Source of the DNA: Fulvia fulva | Taxonomy: Eukaryota; Ascomycota; Dothideomycetes; Mycosphaerellales; Mycosphaerellaceae | NCBI RefSeq assembly: GCF_020509005.1 | Contig: NC_063014.1 | Location: forward strand, 3,472,001 to 3,536,000 | Length of the DNA: 64,000 nucleotides | Reading direction: 5' to 3' | Part shown: piece after piece, positions 38,475-51,596 of the stretch | How positions within the stretch are numbered: the stretch's first letter is position 1 | How the letters are laid out: each line of letters begins with the position of its first letter | Translations under genes and position numbers: made by a program | Notes under the pieces: generated by a model | What the model saw: only the letters and a program-made list of their open reading frames with translations | Database searches by the model: none | Told to the model about the DNA's origin: nothing

Positions 38475-41400
38475 GAGATAGATAGATTTGTCATTCCCCT
38501 GTTCTAGGACCCTATTCGGCCTATATAGGTATATATCTATTGTTATATATAAAGGGAAACCCGAATAGGTGAAAACCCTTCCCGCCCCCGACTACTCCTT
38601 ATCTAGATTAGCTTTCCCTCTAAACGTACGTAGTCTATGTCACTACCCCGTTAGCCCCCGCTCCTAGCCGGTCTCGTCGCGCTACGTCGTATCCTCTCTT
38701 CCTATACTACTCCTACTAGGCGGTACTATTCTAGCTAGCCCTTCTCTAGTATCTAGTTCGTAATACGCCGTAGGTCCTTAGCGTTGTTAAGAAGTGCCCT
38801 AATCGTCCGGTTCCTCGCCTTTACTATCTACTCCCCCCTTCCTAGCGACTACCTCGGATAGACGAGGAGTACGTACCGTACGTTCTAGGAGCAATAGCCG
38901 TAGAGGTAGCTAGTATTCGTGTATCCTAGAACCTTCCTCTATAATAGTTACCCCTAGAGGCCGATATGTTCGCTTCGTAGTTAGGTTACTATACTACTCT
39001 ATACCCTCGTAAGGCGGTAGTAGATAAGCTTCGGGGGGTGCTTAACCGCGGATTTTATAGCTAACTATTCCTTAGGTTGTCCCGCTAGCTAAGGGCGTCT
39101 ACTATACCCTACAACCTAGTTGTTCTACCTCTCTTTCTATAGTTGCTCTATAAACGATTTCTTACCTTCCTATTATATTACTAGCTATTCGTCCCTTACC
39201 CGGTAGTTCGGCTCGTTTCCGGGTCGAATGCCCCTATACGCTAGTACTGATTCGCGGGCCCTTACGACTATACTAGCGATAACCTTCTATACTAAGTACT
39301 GTACCGACTTGCCTAAGTAGGAGGTCCGTAGTCCCTAGATATATAGGTCGATCGGCGGTATAGCGGTCTCGTACTTAAGCATCCTCGTTAGAGTCGACTT
39401 ATATACCCCGGTAACCTTCCTTAGGCATTAGTTTTAGATCTTCGCTAGCGGCGCGACGAGTCCCTTCGATAGGTAGGCCCTCTCGCCTAAGGACTATACT
39501 TAGCTACTATAGGTAAGGACTAGCCGTATAATAGCCGTATATAGAAGTCGTGACTACCGGAAGTCCGCCCCCTATATAGACGTAGTGAGCCTCTAGTATG
39601 ATACTATATTCTGTTTAGCTTTCCGTAATATTGCCTATACGTGCTTCCTCTACCGTAGCGCCGGGTCTACCTATAGTCCGAGGATCCTAAGCTAATTTGC
39701 TAGGTTAGTCGTATGCCCCTATATTTAGATAGAAGCTTATATATTATAGAACCGTGGCCGGCGCGTAAAGTGTATTAGATTGTACTTTTCTAGGGCAAAC
39801 CGAGCCCCGTACCTCCTAGCCTAGTCCTCGTAGATCTTGTGCTTCTCTTCTAGTAGCCTATAGTTCTCCTTAGTCAAGGAAGACTACGCTAGGATGTTTA
39901 TATCGTCTACGAAGCCGCTCGTAGCGGTGTTCTGGGATTCTAGGGCTAGGAGCAGCGTCGCTATAAAGAAGAGGAATAGAATAGGTACTAGCGTTAAGCC
40001 TTACGGGATTCTAGTATAGACTACATAAAATAGGCTTCTATACTAGCCGACTAGGATCGACGTACTACGGTTTTGGAGGTAGGACCGTACGAAGTTGATA
40101 AGCTACTTAGGGAGTCCTTTCGACCTTAGGATATAGAGTAGCCGCGGGTATAACACGTAGTCGAAGGCTCCCGATATGTCTAGGCTAAGTAAGGAAGCTA
40201 TCTTGTCCCTATTCTTATACTAGATAGCCTTTACCTAAGAGGTAATAAGTTCTATCGCGGATAGCGTCGATCGCTATAGGCGCGTACCTATCTAGGTGTC
40301 CGGGAGTAGGGAGTGTTCCTCTACCGCCTCGGAGAGTCTCGTTATAACTAGCTTCTTAAGCGCCTTCCTAAGAGTGTTAAGGAGCGTAATTAGGCGGTAC
40401 GACTTCACCTACGTATAGTCTTCCTTCTACGGCTTACGTAGGACCACTATCGTCGATTGTTTAAAAGCTATCGGGTAGTATCCGGTCTATAGGCAGGCGT
40501 TAAAGATCGCTATAACTACTAGGGCTAGTTGATCTCTACACTTCTTTAGTAGCTCGTTTGGGATCCTATCCGGCCCCGGGGCTTTCTTCGCCGGCAACTT
40601 CCTTAGTATAGCGGCAACTTCTCCCTCGGACACCTCCTATTAGACCGCGATACTAGGGGCTAGGGGAGTAGAGCTGTTTATGTCGCTTAGATTAGCCTCG
40701 ACTAGGGGCGGGAAGAACTTACTAGCTAGTAGACGCGCCTTAGCCTCGGGGTCGCTAACCGGGCCACTAGGCGATTATAGCGCTAGGATAGAGAAGGAGG
40801 GGCCCTATATAGGGTCCTGTCGGGCCCATTTCGCTAGCTTCTACATCCTCTCTAGCTTGCCGGCGATTTCTTCTACTATAGCCCTCTAGCCGACTACTTT
40901 CTCCCTTCGTATTATAGCTTTCTTCTATTAGTATGCCTCTCTATATACGTTCTAGGCCTCCTCGCTATAGCTGCTCGTCTACACCCGGCGGGCTCTCCTT
41001 GCTTCTCTTACTACCGTAGTATACTCCGGCGTCTAGTATAGTTTAGACTATGTCGTTAGTTAGGCAAGCGGAACGTAAAGTAAGGTCGCTTTTCTTTTTT
41101 CGTCTATTAACCCCTAGACTGCTTCGTCTATCTCGTCTTTACTATTGTATTACTACTACGCGATCTAGACTAGCCTCTTAGAGTTATTAAGGTACGCCTA
41201 GATATTAGCCTAGTAGGCCTTTCACTAGTTTGGCTTAGAGGTTCTCGCTAGTATACGTTATATCTATATCGTAATAGAGGTCCTAACTAGTATATAGTCT
41301 AACGACGCCTCGAGTTTATATTCGATCCTATAGTAGGTTACCGTGTAGTAGTAGCTATCTAAGATCTAGGAGAGGTCGATCGTGCCTTAGAGTCCCCCTC

Positions 41401-44376
41401 TCTTCTAGGTGCCTAGGTCCTTCGGGGTATTAAGGGCAATTACGTTGCTCGCTATTAAGTCGAGTACTTCGTCGGCTATAGGGTACGGCTATATAAGGCT
41501 TTCCTAGGAAGGGTAGTATATATTGAAGTCTCCTACTACGATATAGCACCCTTGTCTCTTAAGCGCACTATCTAGGTGTCTATAGACCCCTAGGTCGCGG
41601 CTAGACCTCGAGGCTAGCGGTTGTATATATAGGTTATATATCTAGGTACTACCTACGTAGAGGGAGGTAATATCGCCCCCGCCTTCTTCGTCTACGTAGT
41701 ATACTACCTCCCAGTCGGATTCTAGTATGTCCTTACTAATATAGAAGCACGTACGGGGTCTGCCGTCGCCTCGTAGGCATGTCGTATAGCCTAGTAACTT
41801 ATAGGTCGTTAGTCTCTTATAGTACGGGTTAATCTATAGCTCCTAGATTATAAGGACGTAGTAGACGCGCGGGTCCGCCTCGTATAGGAAATGGTTCTAG
41901 ACTATATCCTTACTATAGTTGACGTTATACTAGATAATACTAAGCGTATCGAGGCTAGTTATCGGTATCGACAATCATTTCCTCTATATCGTCCTATATC
42001 CTACTACCCTATACGTCCTAGTCTACGCCTATCGGCTATATACTAAAGGGGAGCCGGGCCTAGTTAGATTCCCTCGCCGTAGCTAGTAGAGCACGGGGCC
42101 TCCCGTACGCCCTAGGTTACGTATCCTTTATATCGTTCTCGGCCCTAGGGCGCTTATACCCGACCGCCGCTAGTTAGTTCCGGTGTAGGCTAGCCTTACG
42201 GTCGCCGTAGAATCTTAGGGCGACGGTTCTGTTTGTGATTGCCTTGTTTTTCGCTAGTTTCCGCTATAGGCATTCCGTACTATACGGTAGGTAGTACCCC
42301 GGACAGTTCGCGTACCGTCTCGTAGTCGATATATAGTCCCTAGATATATAGTCTCCTATACAGTTCGAGCAGGCCTACTTATTTGTACACGTGTAGGTTT
42401 GGTGTCTATACTGTTAGTATTTGAAGTATTAGAGGACACGAAAGGATGAGGAGTGCTTTTCTACTATCTTGAGGCTATATTACTAGACTAGGCCTTGTTC
42501 TATCGCTAGATCCGCCGCTTTCGCGTCTTATAGCTATACTATTAGCGCCGAGGCCTTCTTGCCTTCTAGCTATTTCCTATAGAGCCAAGTCGCCTTCTAG
42601 ATTAGAGAGTTAAGAGTGACCGGGTTGTCCTCTTAGAGAGCGCGTAGGTGACCCTAGTTAGTTAGGTCAAACTCCTTAGGTATGTCGTGGACTAGGATCG
42701 TGAATTATTTCGTTAAGACCTTCGCTAATACCGCAACCTTAGATACCCACTATAGCTATACCTCTAGGTGCCTCCTAGTAGTAGTAGAGCTAGTATAGAT
42801 CTATAGAGTGCCGTTAGACTGTTAGTTCACTACGACTACCCCTAGTTAGTTAATTCGTTAGGCGAGCTCCTTGTTCGATAGCTTCGTAACTTCGGCCTAG
42901 TCTTCCTTTGCTATAATGCGGATCGTAACTATATCGTGCGTTAGGCGGGGGCCTAGTATCGATACCGCGACCGATACCTAGCTATAGGGGTGTTAATTCC
43001 GGGTGGCCTTACTAATCGCCTAGGACGTCGTCCTTATTTCTTATTGCCCTCGGTAATACGACAGTATAAGCGCCGTACGTAGCTAAGTGATCATTACCTA
43101 TAGAGACCGGTAAGGGAGCTAATCGTTAGTTTCTATACTTTTTGCGTCCTCTATAAGTTGCTACTAGTTGTCTTAGGGGGGCTTCGCCTATAGGGCCGTA
43201 GGCGCCGTTAGTACTATAGCCTAGGCTACTATTACCTAGGAGTTGCCTAATGTAGCTAGGCACCTCCGCGGCGTTTAGAGCTAAAGAAATAGGGTAAGGA
43301 GAGCTTTAAGCTGTCTAGATTAAATAAGGTAGAACTCCCTTAGTCCTAGGGTAAGGAAGGAATCGTATTTAGTAAGCTAGCTACGAGATAAGGTAACAAG
43401 TCTTAACCGCGCTTTCCTACTCATCTAGCACTACCGTATAGCCTCGTTTCGAGAGGTTAGCCCGGAGTAAAAGCTTCCCTCTACGCCCTCCCTTCCTATT
43501 TACTCCTTAAGCTAATATCTACCTCTATAGGCCTAAGCCCTTTAGTACTCTCTATTAACTAATATACGTATCCGTCCTCTCGGGCTATATAGATAGTATT
43601 AGCCGTCGCTACTAGTATATACTACGCCCTAGGTTTTAACGCCCTTCGCGTTACCGTAGCCTATCTCTAGAAAGTGGCCGTCTATACCTCGTAGGTTTAC
43701 TCGGGACATACACTACGCCGGGTAGCGTACTCCTTACGTTTCTACCTACTAAATAATATAAAGTTCCTTATTACCCTGCCCTCGATCCTGCCCGATTATA
43801 GAACTAATCTACTTGTATTATACGTCTTTTCCCCGTCCTAATAGCCGTCTTTTCCTTGCTTAGGCTATCGTCTTTTCCTCGTCGCAATCTACTATATTAG
43901 ACTAGGTACGTTATGTAGCGGGACAGGTAGTGCCTTAGGCAAAACCCTCGTTCCTATACCGGGTGTTTAATAGGCCCTTATAGGCTTCGTTACGTGTCTA
44001 CCTACCTACCGTATTGCCCGCTAGCAAACACTAGATTGTTTCGTAGTCCGCTCGACGCCGTTATATAGTCCGCTTAGTTGTTGTTCTATAGTCCGCTCGT
44101 CTAATGTTCGTCGCTTAGCCCGCTCGGTTTACGGTCTCCGGAGGTGAAAATTCTGTACTTATACTAGAGGTGTCCTATCGAGCGTATAGGCCACGGTTCC
44201 GCGCCCTTCTTATACGTAGAAAGAAGAGGGACTCGCTCCCGACACGAGTACACGCTCGTCGGATAGTTTTCATACCCGTTTTGCTAGTAGTCCTCTAAGC
44301 GTAAGAATACTTAGCTCTCTCGTAGCTAGACGAGAGGTTCGTAGCCGATACTACGTATAGGTGATTCTCGTCGTCG
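38475..44376 (-). mobile_element. Chimeric retrotransposon: LINE-A copy A5 joined at its 5' side to repeat X
   Basis: LINE-A occupies 38,475-43,351, from a GATA tail to within about 50 bases of the family 5' end, and X occupies 43,352-44,376. The whole unit, not each part, is bounded by one direct repeat, ccctttagactatata (38,459-38,474 and 44,378-44,393), which is single in Gypsy1b. The two parts therefore entered together. The joint has no added sequence that I can separate; taaggaagg may be shared. Template switching from LINE-A RNA to X RNA during reverse transcription explains this. Confidence 0.85.
43352..44376 (-). repeat. Repeat X, copy 2, fused to LINE-A A5
   Basis: Reverse-oriented match to 18,027-19,104. 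Its 3' end (on the minus strand ..gattccttcctta) is the same as in copy 1. Its 5' end coincides with the target duplication, so it may be 5'-truncated. Confidence 0.75.
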
Positions 44377-44458
44377 ACCCTTTAGACTATATAATATACT
44401 AGGAACGTTTTAGTTATTTATAAACGACATACTAAGGGAGTTTCTAGATAACTTCGTA

Positions 44459-44642
44459 TATAAGGGCGCGCGTACTATAGGGTCCGAATAAGAGAGTTAT
44501 TATTCTACGAAGCTATAAAAGAGGAGCGCGAGGCGCGGCGAAGTTATAAAGTAAAGCTAAGCCGCGATAACCCGATACGGAAGGTCCGCGGTTCACCCGG
44601 GCCGACGTAGCTATAGTTAGAGGTCGCGGGCTGCCCGTAATA
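44459..44642 (-). repeat. 3' LTR of the integrase-less Gypsy2
   Basis: 184 bp, from tataagggcg to cccgtaata on the plus strand, directly adjoining the truncated pol. Confidence 0.88.
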
Positions 44643-47600
44643 TTAGTCTAGGGCGTAAGTAGTCGTTATACGGTACTCGAGTTTAGCTTCGACTTCGGCT
44701 TTATTTATAGTCTATACTTCCTAAGCTAGTACTAGCTATGTTTATAGTACCTATTCTAGTTCTAGAATAAACTCGATTGCTTTAGGATTTAGGGGAGTCG
44801 TCTCTTCTTCTTTAGGCGTATCTTCGATAGTGACTCGTATAGAGTCGATCTTAAGGAATCGCTCTAGCGGAAGTAATGTCTAATACTAGTACTAATTTCT
44901 CGGATCGTCCACCCCCTACGGAAGGTCCTAGCTACGTCTCGTTAGGCTGTCTAGCTTCGTTCCTTATACACCTAGGCGGTATATAATCTAGAAGTTAAAT
45001 TGTAATAGAAATTCTACCTATCGCGCTTATTAGCGATTTAGCTACTTCGTAGTCATAAAATATTCGAGGTTCTTATAGTCTATAAACACTTTGACTAGAT
45101 CGCCGTCCTCGTCTACTTCGTAAGTAAGCTCCGGGCGCTACTCTTCGAATACTTTAATAATCGCGAGGAGTTCCTTATCGTAGATCTCGTAATTATACTC
45201 CTAGGGGCTTGGCTTCTTCGAATAGAAAGCTATAGGATGTAACACTCCCTACTCGTCGTATTATAAGAGCACATCTATATTAATAAAGTCTAAGGAGTTA
45301 GTCTTAACGACGGTCTACCTACCCGGTATATAGTATACTAGTATACCCGCCTTACTAAACGCTACTTTTAACGCCTCGAATGCCCTCTAGTAATTATTAG
45401 TCTAGTTGATTCTACGGTTCTTGTGATTACTAGGCCTATCTAACTTCGTTAGGTTAGTTAATAGGGATATAATACGAGAGAAGGCCTTAATAAACCTACG
45501 GTAAAAGTTCGTATATCCTAGGAAGGCTTAGACATCCTTAAGATTAGTTAGTGCTTCCTAGGTCTATATATATTCTAATTTCTCCGGGTCTATCTCGATA
45601 CCCTAGGGTATAATAATAAGGCCTAGATATTTTATACGTTCCTAGTAGAACTCGGACTTATCGATATTAATAGTAAGCCCGGTATCTCGTAGCTTAATTA
45701 ATACCTTTCGTAGGTTTTCGACGTGTTCCTCTAGAGTGTCGCTAAGGATAAGGACGTTATCTAGATATACTAATACAAAGTTATCTAGATGTTCCTATAG
45801 AACCTTATTAATATATAACTAAAAGGTTACGGGACCGTTATAGAGGCCGAACGGTAATACGAGGCATTTATATATACCGTAGCGTATTACGAAAGCTATT
45901 AGCTACTCGTGCCCTTCCGCGATACGTAATTTATTAAAGGCGACTATAATATCTAGTTTCGTAAAGTACTTCTTTCCGTATATACGGTTAAGCGTTTCCT
46001 ATATTAATAGAATAGGATAGCGATTCTTAATAGTAATAGCGATTAGCCTACGGTAGTTAATATATACTCGTAGCCCTTCTCTAGGCTTTCTTACTACTAA
46101 TACCGGTGCCGGTAACTAGCTAGTTTTCTAACCGGCCTTACGTAACTTACCTTCTAAAGTCTATTTGAGTAACTATTTCTTAACGGCTTTATTCTCCTTC
46201 TCGGCTAGTCCGTATAGCTTTCGATATAGCGGTTCTTAAGGTCTACCGGGTTTGATATAAATCTCGTAGTCGATACCTAGTCGGTAAGGTAGGAGTCCCT
46301 CGTATTCCTTTACTAAGAAAGTATCTATAATGTCGTAGTATATAGGCGGGAGCTTCTCTTTAGGATTGTAGTTAAAATACTTATAAAAGAACTAATCTAG
46401 GTCATTAGCTACTATCGCGCTTAGTTTAAGGCTATTATCGTTATTATTGTTATCCTCGCGCCCCGTAGGTATGATATAGAAGCACTCGGCCCTAGGCCGG
46501 TACGCGTATATCTCCTATACGCGCTACGAGACTTCCTAGTAATCTACCTCTTTATCTACCTCTAGGACGGACATATTTAGCTCCGCCCCTCCGGCTATAA
46601 ATCCTACTAATTCGCTAGTAAAGGGCTTTAGTCTATATTTCGTTTACTAGGTTCTACTAATATAGTTTAGAGATTATACTATTGTCGATATCTTGTTATA
46701 TAGATAGTGACCGAAGTAGTAGTTAGATCTAAACGCCACCTCGCTAGTTTCCTAGAAGATGTTCGGGTTATATACGGAGAGCTACGGTAGTCTAAAGACA
46801 ATATTATATTCGAGGTCGGTAACGTAGTATAGTATTTGCTCGTAATGACCGCCGATAACTACGTCTATAAGGGCTATATATATGATCTAACGCGCTATAG
46901 CCGATCTATCTCCTAGTATTAATCGTCTGTTCTTCGTTAAAGGGATTAAGGGGGTTATATATTTACGTATAAATTACTAATTAAGAAAGAGAGAGGTAGA
47001 GGTAGAATCTATAAGGCCGCGAGCCTTTTTATATTATATTATTACGGGTAATGCTATATAAGGGTGTATAGCTAGTTATTATTTATCTAGTATATATACT
47101 AATATCTCGAGCTCCTTACTATAGTCCGTCTCTTATATTCTATATCTCTTAATCTTATACTCTTTCTATCTTAGAAAGTTCGGTTACTAACCGCTATCTA
47201 CTACGCTTAGGTAGCGGTCGTACTATTTCCCTATTGCTATAGGTCGGTAGTAAGGGAGCTAAGGTTCGGGTTAGCGTTCGCGTTATTTCGTAGGCGTAGA
47301 GGGCGGTAGTCGCCGTCGTAACTATATATTAGGCATTCGGGGTTTATTAATACGTACGAGCCTATACGGTAGCGGTAGTACTTACCCTACTTTCTAAGGT
47401 CCTCCCGCTACTTACGGTTCAATAAAGGCAGGTTCTATAAGTAAACCGGTAGGTCCTCCTTCTTCTTCGTACCTACGTATTATAGTAGTCGCTAGACGAT
47501 TATAGCGGTCATACTAGTAGCTACGGCGCCTACGGTATTACTACCGCCCTATACGCCGTTATTATTCGAATTAGATTTACTACGTAGGCGCTCCTTCTAT

Positions 47601-49452
47601 AGATACAGTCGGTCGGTCTTATAGAAGCTCTTATTTAATGCCGTATATTCCTAAACAATATCCTATATGTCGTATAAACGTCTATATACTTCCCTATCGC
47701 CGAAAGTCTTAATATAGTACTTACGGTTTAGGCGGTTACGAGATAGTATTAGCTTAGTCTCGTCGGTCCACTCTATCTAAGTACGTAGCTTCGAGTAGCG
47801 AGCGTAGAAGGTAATAAAGGTCTCGCCCTACTCCTACTTATAGGTAGCGATATTAACTATAGCCTTAGTTCCTTCGTTACGGGTACCGTACTAGCGCATT
47901 ATCTAATCTAGTAGTTCTTTACTAGTCTTGAACTCGTTAAATAATTGTTATCTAGACACGGGGATCCTCGGCTTAATACTTCTCTAAGGGTCACCCTATA
48001 TCTATCTATATATAAAACGTAGGCCTTCTACCTTAGAGCGGAAAGTAGTTATAGTTAGCTTAAGAAGTACGCTACTATACTAACTGTCGAAGTTAGGGTC
48101 GTTATCGTTCTTAAAGTGCTTCGGGTTAGGCACGCCCTTACTAACCTCGATACCGCGTATTAGAGTACGGTTAATAGTAAATAGGCGTTCTGAAAGTTCG
48201 GTTAGGAGAGTCTATATACGGGTGTTACGCGCTCGAGAGTCGCGACCGTTATTATTATTAGGTCGTAGACGGTTTCTATTACGTCCTCGGTCGTTATTAC
48301 TATTACCGTTATTATTATCGTTACTACCGCCTCCGCCGCTACCGCCTCTACTAGTAGCTTTACGGTACTTATGTATTAGCTACTCGAGTAAAGTCTCGCG
48401 CGGAGGTAAATAGGAGGGTCGGCGACTAGAGCGGCCCCTACCTCTATTCTATATAGTGTCTTTAGTAGCTTAGACTCGAGTCTTTAGATCGTTAACCTCC
48501 TTCTATAGAGCCTAGTTCTTAGCTTTAGTATCCTATACCTTCTTCTTCTCCTTTTCGTAAATCTCGCTAAATTGCTTATATAGGTTATTAGCCTCCCTAT
48601 ACTTCTTCTCTACCCCTTATAACTTTACTAGGTTATAATCCTTCTTACTCTTTAGGTCTACGGCCATCTTCTATATTATAGCCCCCTCGCTTCGTAGTAT
48701 CTTATAGATACGGTTATACTTAGTATATAGTATAGTGTACTAGGTGTTCTAGAGGTTATTAGCTCGCTCTATTATATCGAGTTATCTACTATTAGTAATC
48801 GCTATATTTACTACCTATAGCACGAAGTCGTAGGTAGTCTCCGGCTACTAGGATACGAGGGTCGTAAGTTTGTCTAGTATAACATTCTAGTATTCGGATA
48901 TAAGAATGTGCTCTACCTCGTCGAGTAATAGGTATACCTCGTCTAGGTCGCCGCCTAGGTTCTCTTCGAGCTTGAACTCGAACAGTTCTATAAAGTCAAT
49001 CTTACTACCTTCTTCTCGCTCGAAGGCTTTCTAGTAAGCTTTATTAATTTCCTATTATAGCGCGACACCGGTATCTACTATAACCCGCCGGTTATCGTCC
49101 TATATCTAACTCCGAGGAAAAGAGGAGAGGTCGGGGAAAAGAGATATACGCTACCTACCTTTGCCCTTAGGCTTTAGTAGCGGTAGTATACCGCCGTTTG
49201 TCTATAAAGTTATATTGTCTAGGTTTAGGGGAGGCGTAACGATACCTATTTCCTAACTATCTACGAGCGGGCGACTACCTACTAATAATGTCGCCGCGTT
49301 ACGTTCTCTAGGTACTTACGCGCTATACGCCTTGTCGTATTCTATATTCTAATACGACTCTACGCGTTCTTCGAGTTCTATAGTTCTATCTATTCCTATT
49401 ATTACGCGTCCCTTACCTAGATCCGCGATCTAGGTAGGGTAGTACAACAAAC

Positions 49453-49636
49453 TATAAGGGCGCGCGTACTATAGGGTCCGAATAAGAGAGTTGTTGTTCT
49501 ACGAAGCTACGAAAGAGGAGCGCGAGGCGCGGCGAAGTTATAAAGTAAAGCTAAGCCGCGCTAACCCGATACGGAAGGTCCGCGGTTTACCCGGGCCGAC
49601 GTAGCTATAGTAAGGGGTCGCGGGCTGCCTATAACA
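49453..49636 (-). repeat. 5' LTR of the integrase-less Gypsy2
   Basis: 184 bp, ending gcctataaca before duplication tcgtg. It mirrors the LTR at 7,375-7,558. Confidence 0.88.
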
Positions 49637-51596
49637 TCGTGTTATATTACCTTAATAACGTATATGTCTTTAGTAAGACAAGAGAAGAGTATGTCTAATA
49701 TATTATAAAGGTTCTACGAAAGCTAGATACCGCCGGGCTCTAGTTAGATATTAATAAAAATAAGTTCTTTAGATACGAGACTACTTATCTAGGTGTTATT
49801 ATCATAAATAAGGGCATTAAGATAGACCTAGCTAAGATTGAATACGTTAAGAAATAGCCTATACCCGCAAATATTACTAATATCTTGTTGTTTATAGGGT
49901 TTACTAACTTCTACCGTAGGTTTATTAAGGATTTCAGTAAGACCTACTTGCCTATAACGAAGCTTACGAGGAAGAATGTCCTATAGGACTAGTCTCTAGT
50001 ATATTAATAAGCGTTCGAGGTCTCAAAGTAAGCATCTATCGATACGCCTACCATAAAGTACTTCTGCCTAGGGCGAGAGACTATTCTAGAAATATATGCC
50101 TTAGATTACGTAATAGTAGTAGTACTCTTATAACGTAACGAGCGAGGAGTGTTATATCCTATCGCTTATATATCTAAGAAGATAGATCCCTAGTAATATA
50201 ACTACGATATCTACGATAAGGAGCTCCTAGCTATTATATAAGCTTTCGAGGAATAGCGACCGGAGCTAACTATTAACGAATATAGTACCGACGATTATAA
50301 GAATCTACTAGACCCGGAATCTAAGGACAAGCCGACGCTTATATACTCCGATTATAAGAACCTCGAAAAGTTTATAAGTACGAAGTAATTGAACCGTAGA
50401 TAAGCTCGCTAGGCCGAGTTTCTCTTATAGTTCTTCTTTAAGATCGTCTATAGGCTAGGAGTTTAAGGTACTAAGCTAGATAGTTTAACCCGACGTTTAT
50501 AGGACTTACCGAAGCCTAGAGACCTAGATAATCTACGAAACTAATAGTAGCATTAGGTATTACTAGGCCTAGATCGTATTCTAAACCTATCGTCTACTAG
50601 AGCGTTGTCGGTATATACTAATAACGTTATAACCCCGCTTACGACCGCTATTCGAGGACTCTATACGTAACTAGAGGCTAAGGAAGCCGTTTAATAGCTA
50701 GAACGAGATGATCTATATACCTTACTAAGGAAGCACCGTATCGATAACCGTTATATAGTCCTAGTCGGAGGTATAATATATATTAAGAATATATATAGTA
50801 GTTATAGCCTATTCGTTCCTCCGGAGTTAGAAGACAATCTAGATAAAGGTGAAATCCCGGTACGTACTCGTATTATATAGTCTTTCTACGACTATATAGT
50901 AGCTAGTCACTTAGGGGACGAGAAGACGTATAAATTAGTAGCTCGTAACTATACCTAGCTAGGTATCGTATGATTTATTAAGAGCTATATACGTGCCTAC
51001 CGCGCTTACCGTACGAACAAGAACACTAGTATCTAGTACCTAGGGCTATTAAGACCGCTACTAGTACTATTTAGCGCTTAGGAGGATATCTCTAATAACT
51101 TCGTAGTCAAACTACCGAAGGGAATAAGCGTAGTCGACGGACAAACGTACGAGAATATTATAACCGTTATATACCGCCTAACTAAGGAGCGATATATCAT
51201 TCCTATTACCTCGATAATAGTAGAGTAATTTGTACTAGTATTCCTTAAGTACGTGTTTAGTAGATATAGGCTCCCGAAGTATATTGTCTCGGATCGTAGT
51301 ACGTAATAGGTTTCTATATTCTAGCGTAGGATATACGCGCTACTTAGTATTAGTCGAAAGCTATCTTCGTCGTTCTACCTAGAAATAGATAGATAGTCGG
51401 AGAACACGAACAAAGTAATAGAGTAATATCTACGTATCTTTATTAACTATACCTAGGACGACTAGCTAGATTAGACTCTATTAGCTAAGTTTATAGTAAA
51501 TAATATAGTGTTAGTAATAATAGGCGTCTCGCCGTTCTATACTAATACTAGCCGTAATCTAAGGTTCTCTAAGTTCGACTTAGACTTACCTATACT

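Larger units (their letters stand above)
44459..49636 (-). mobile_element. Gypsy2 deletion derivative lacking integrase and chromodomain
   Basis: 5,178 bp with two 184-bp LTRs (44,459-44,642 and 49,453-49,636) and a 5-bp target duplication, tcgta at 44,454-44,458 and tcgtg at 49,637-49,641, that differs by one RIP-type transition. Compared with Gypsy2b it has gag, protease, RT and RNase H, but homology stops at a point equal to about 15,386 of Gypsy2b and resumes at the 3' LTR, a loss of about 2.2 kb. The intact duplication shows that it inserted in the present form, so integrase was supplied in trans. It sits in Gypsy1c and is partly mirrored at 7,375-9,191. Confidence 0.88.
37686..51596 (+). 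mobile_element. Gypsy1c, split into three parts by nested insertions
   Basis: Segments 37,686-38,474, 44,377-44,458 and 49,637-51,596 join to one pol frame. The first has [23 protein letters not shown] (about 38,247-38,315) and the RT N-terminal half, the second RT around QLFINDILREFLDN, the third the rest of RT, RNase H and integrase. Insertions are the A5+X chimera and the integrase-less Gypsy2. The 3' end is cut by LINE-A A6 at 51,597, and the chromodomain part is missing. Its 5' side abuts the Copia LTR; no gag or LTR was recognised. Confidence 0.85.

Noticed and set aside
7375..49636. Possible giant cargo element (Starship-like) between the arms
   Set aside because: The space is filled by ordinary nested retroelements; there is no tyrosine recombinase gene and no cargo gene.
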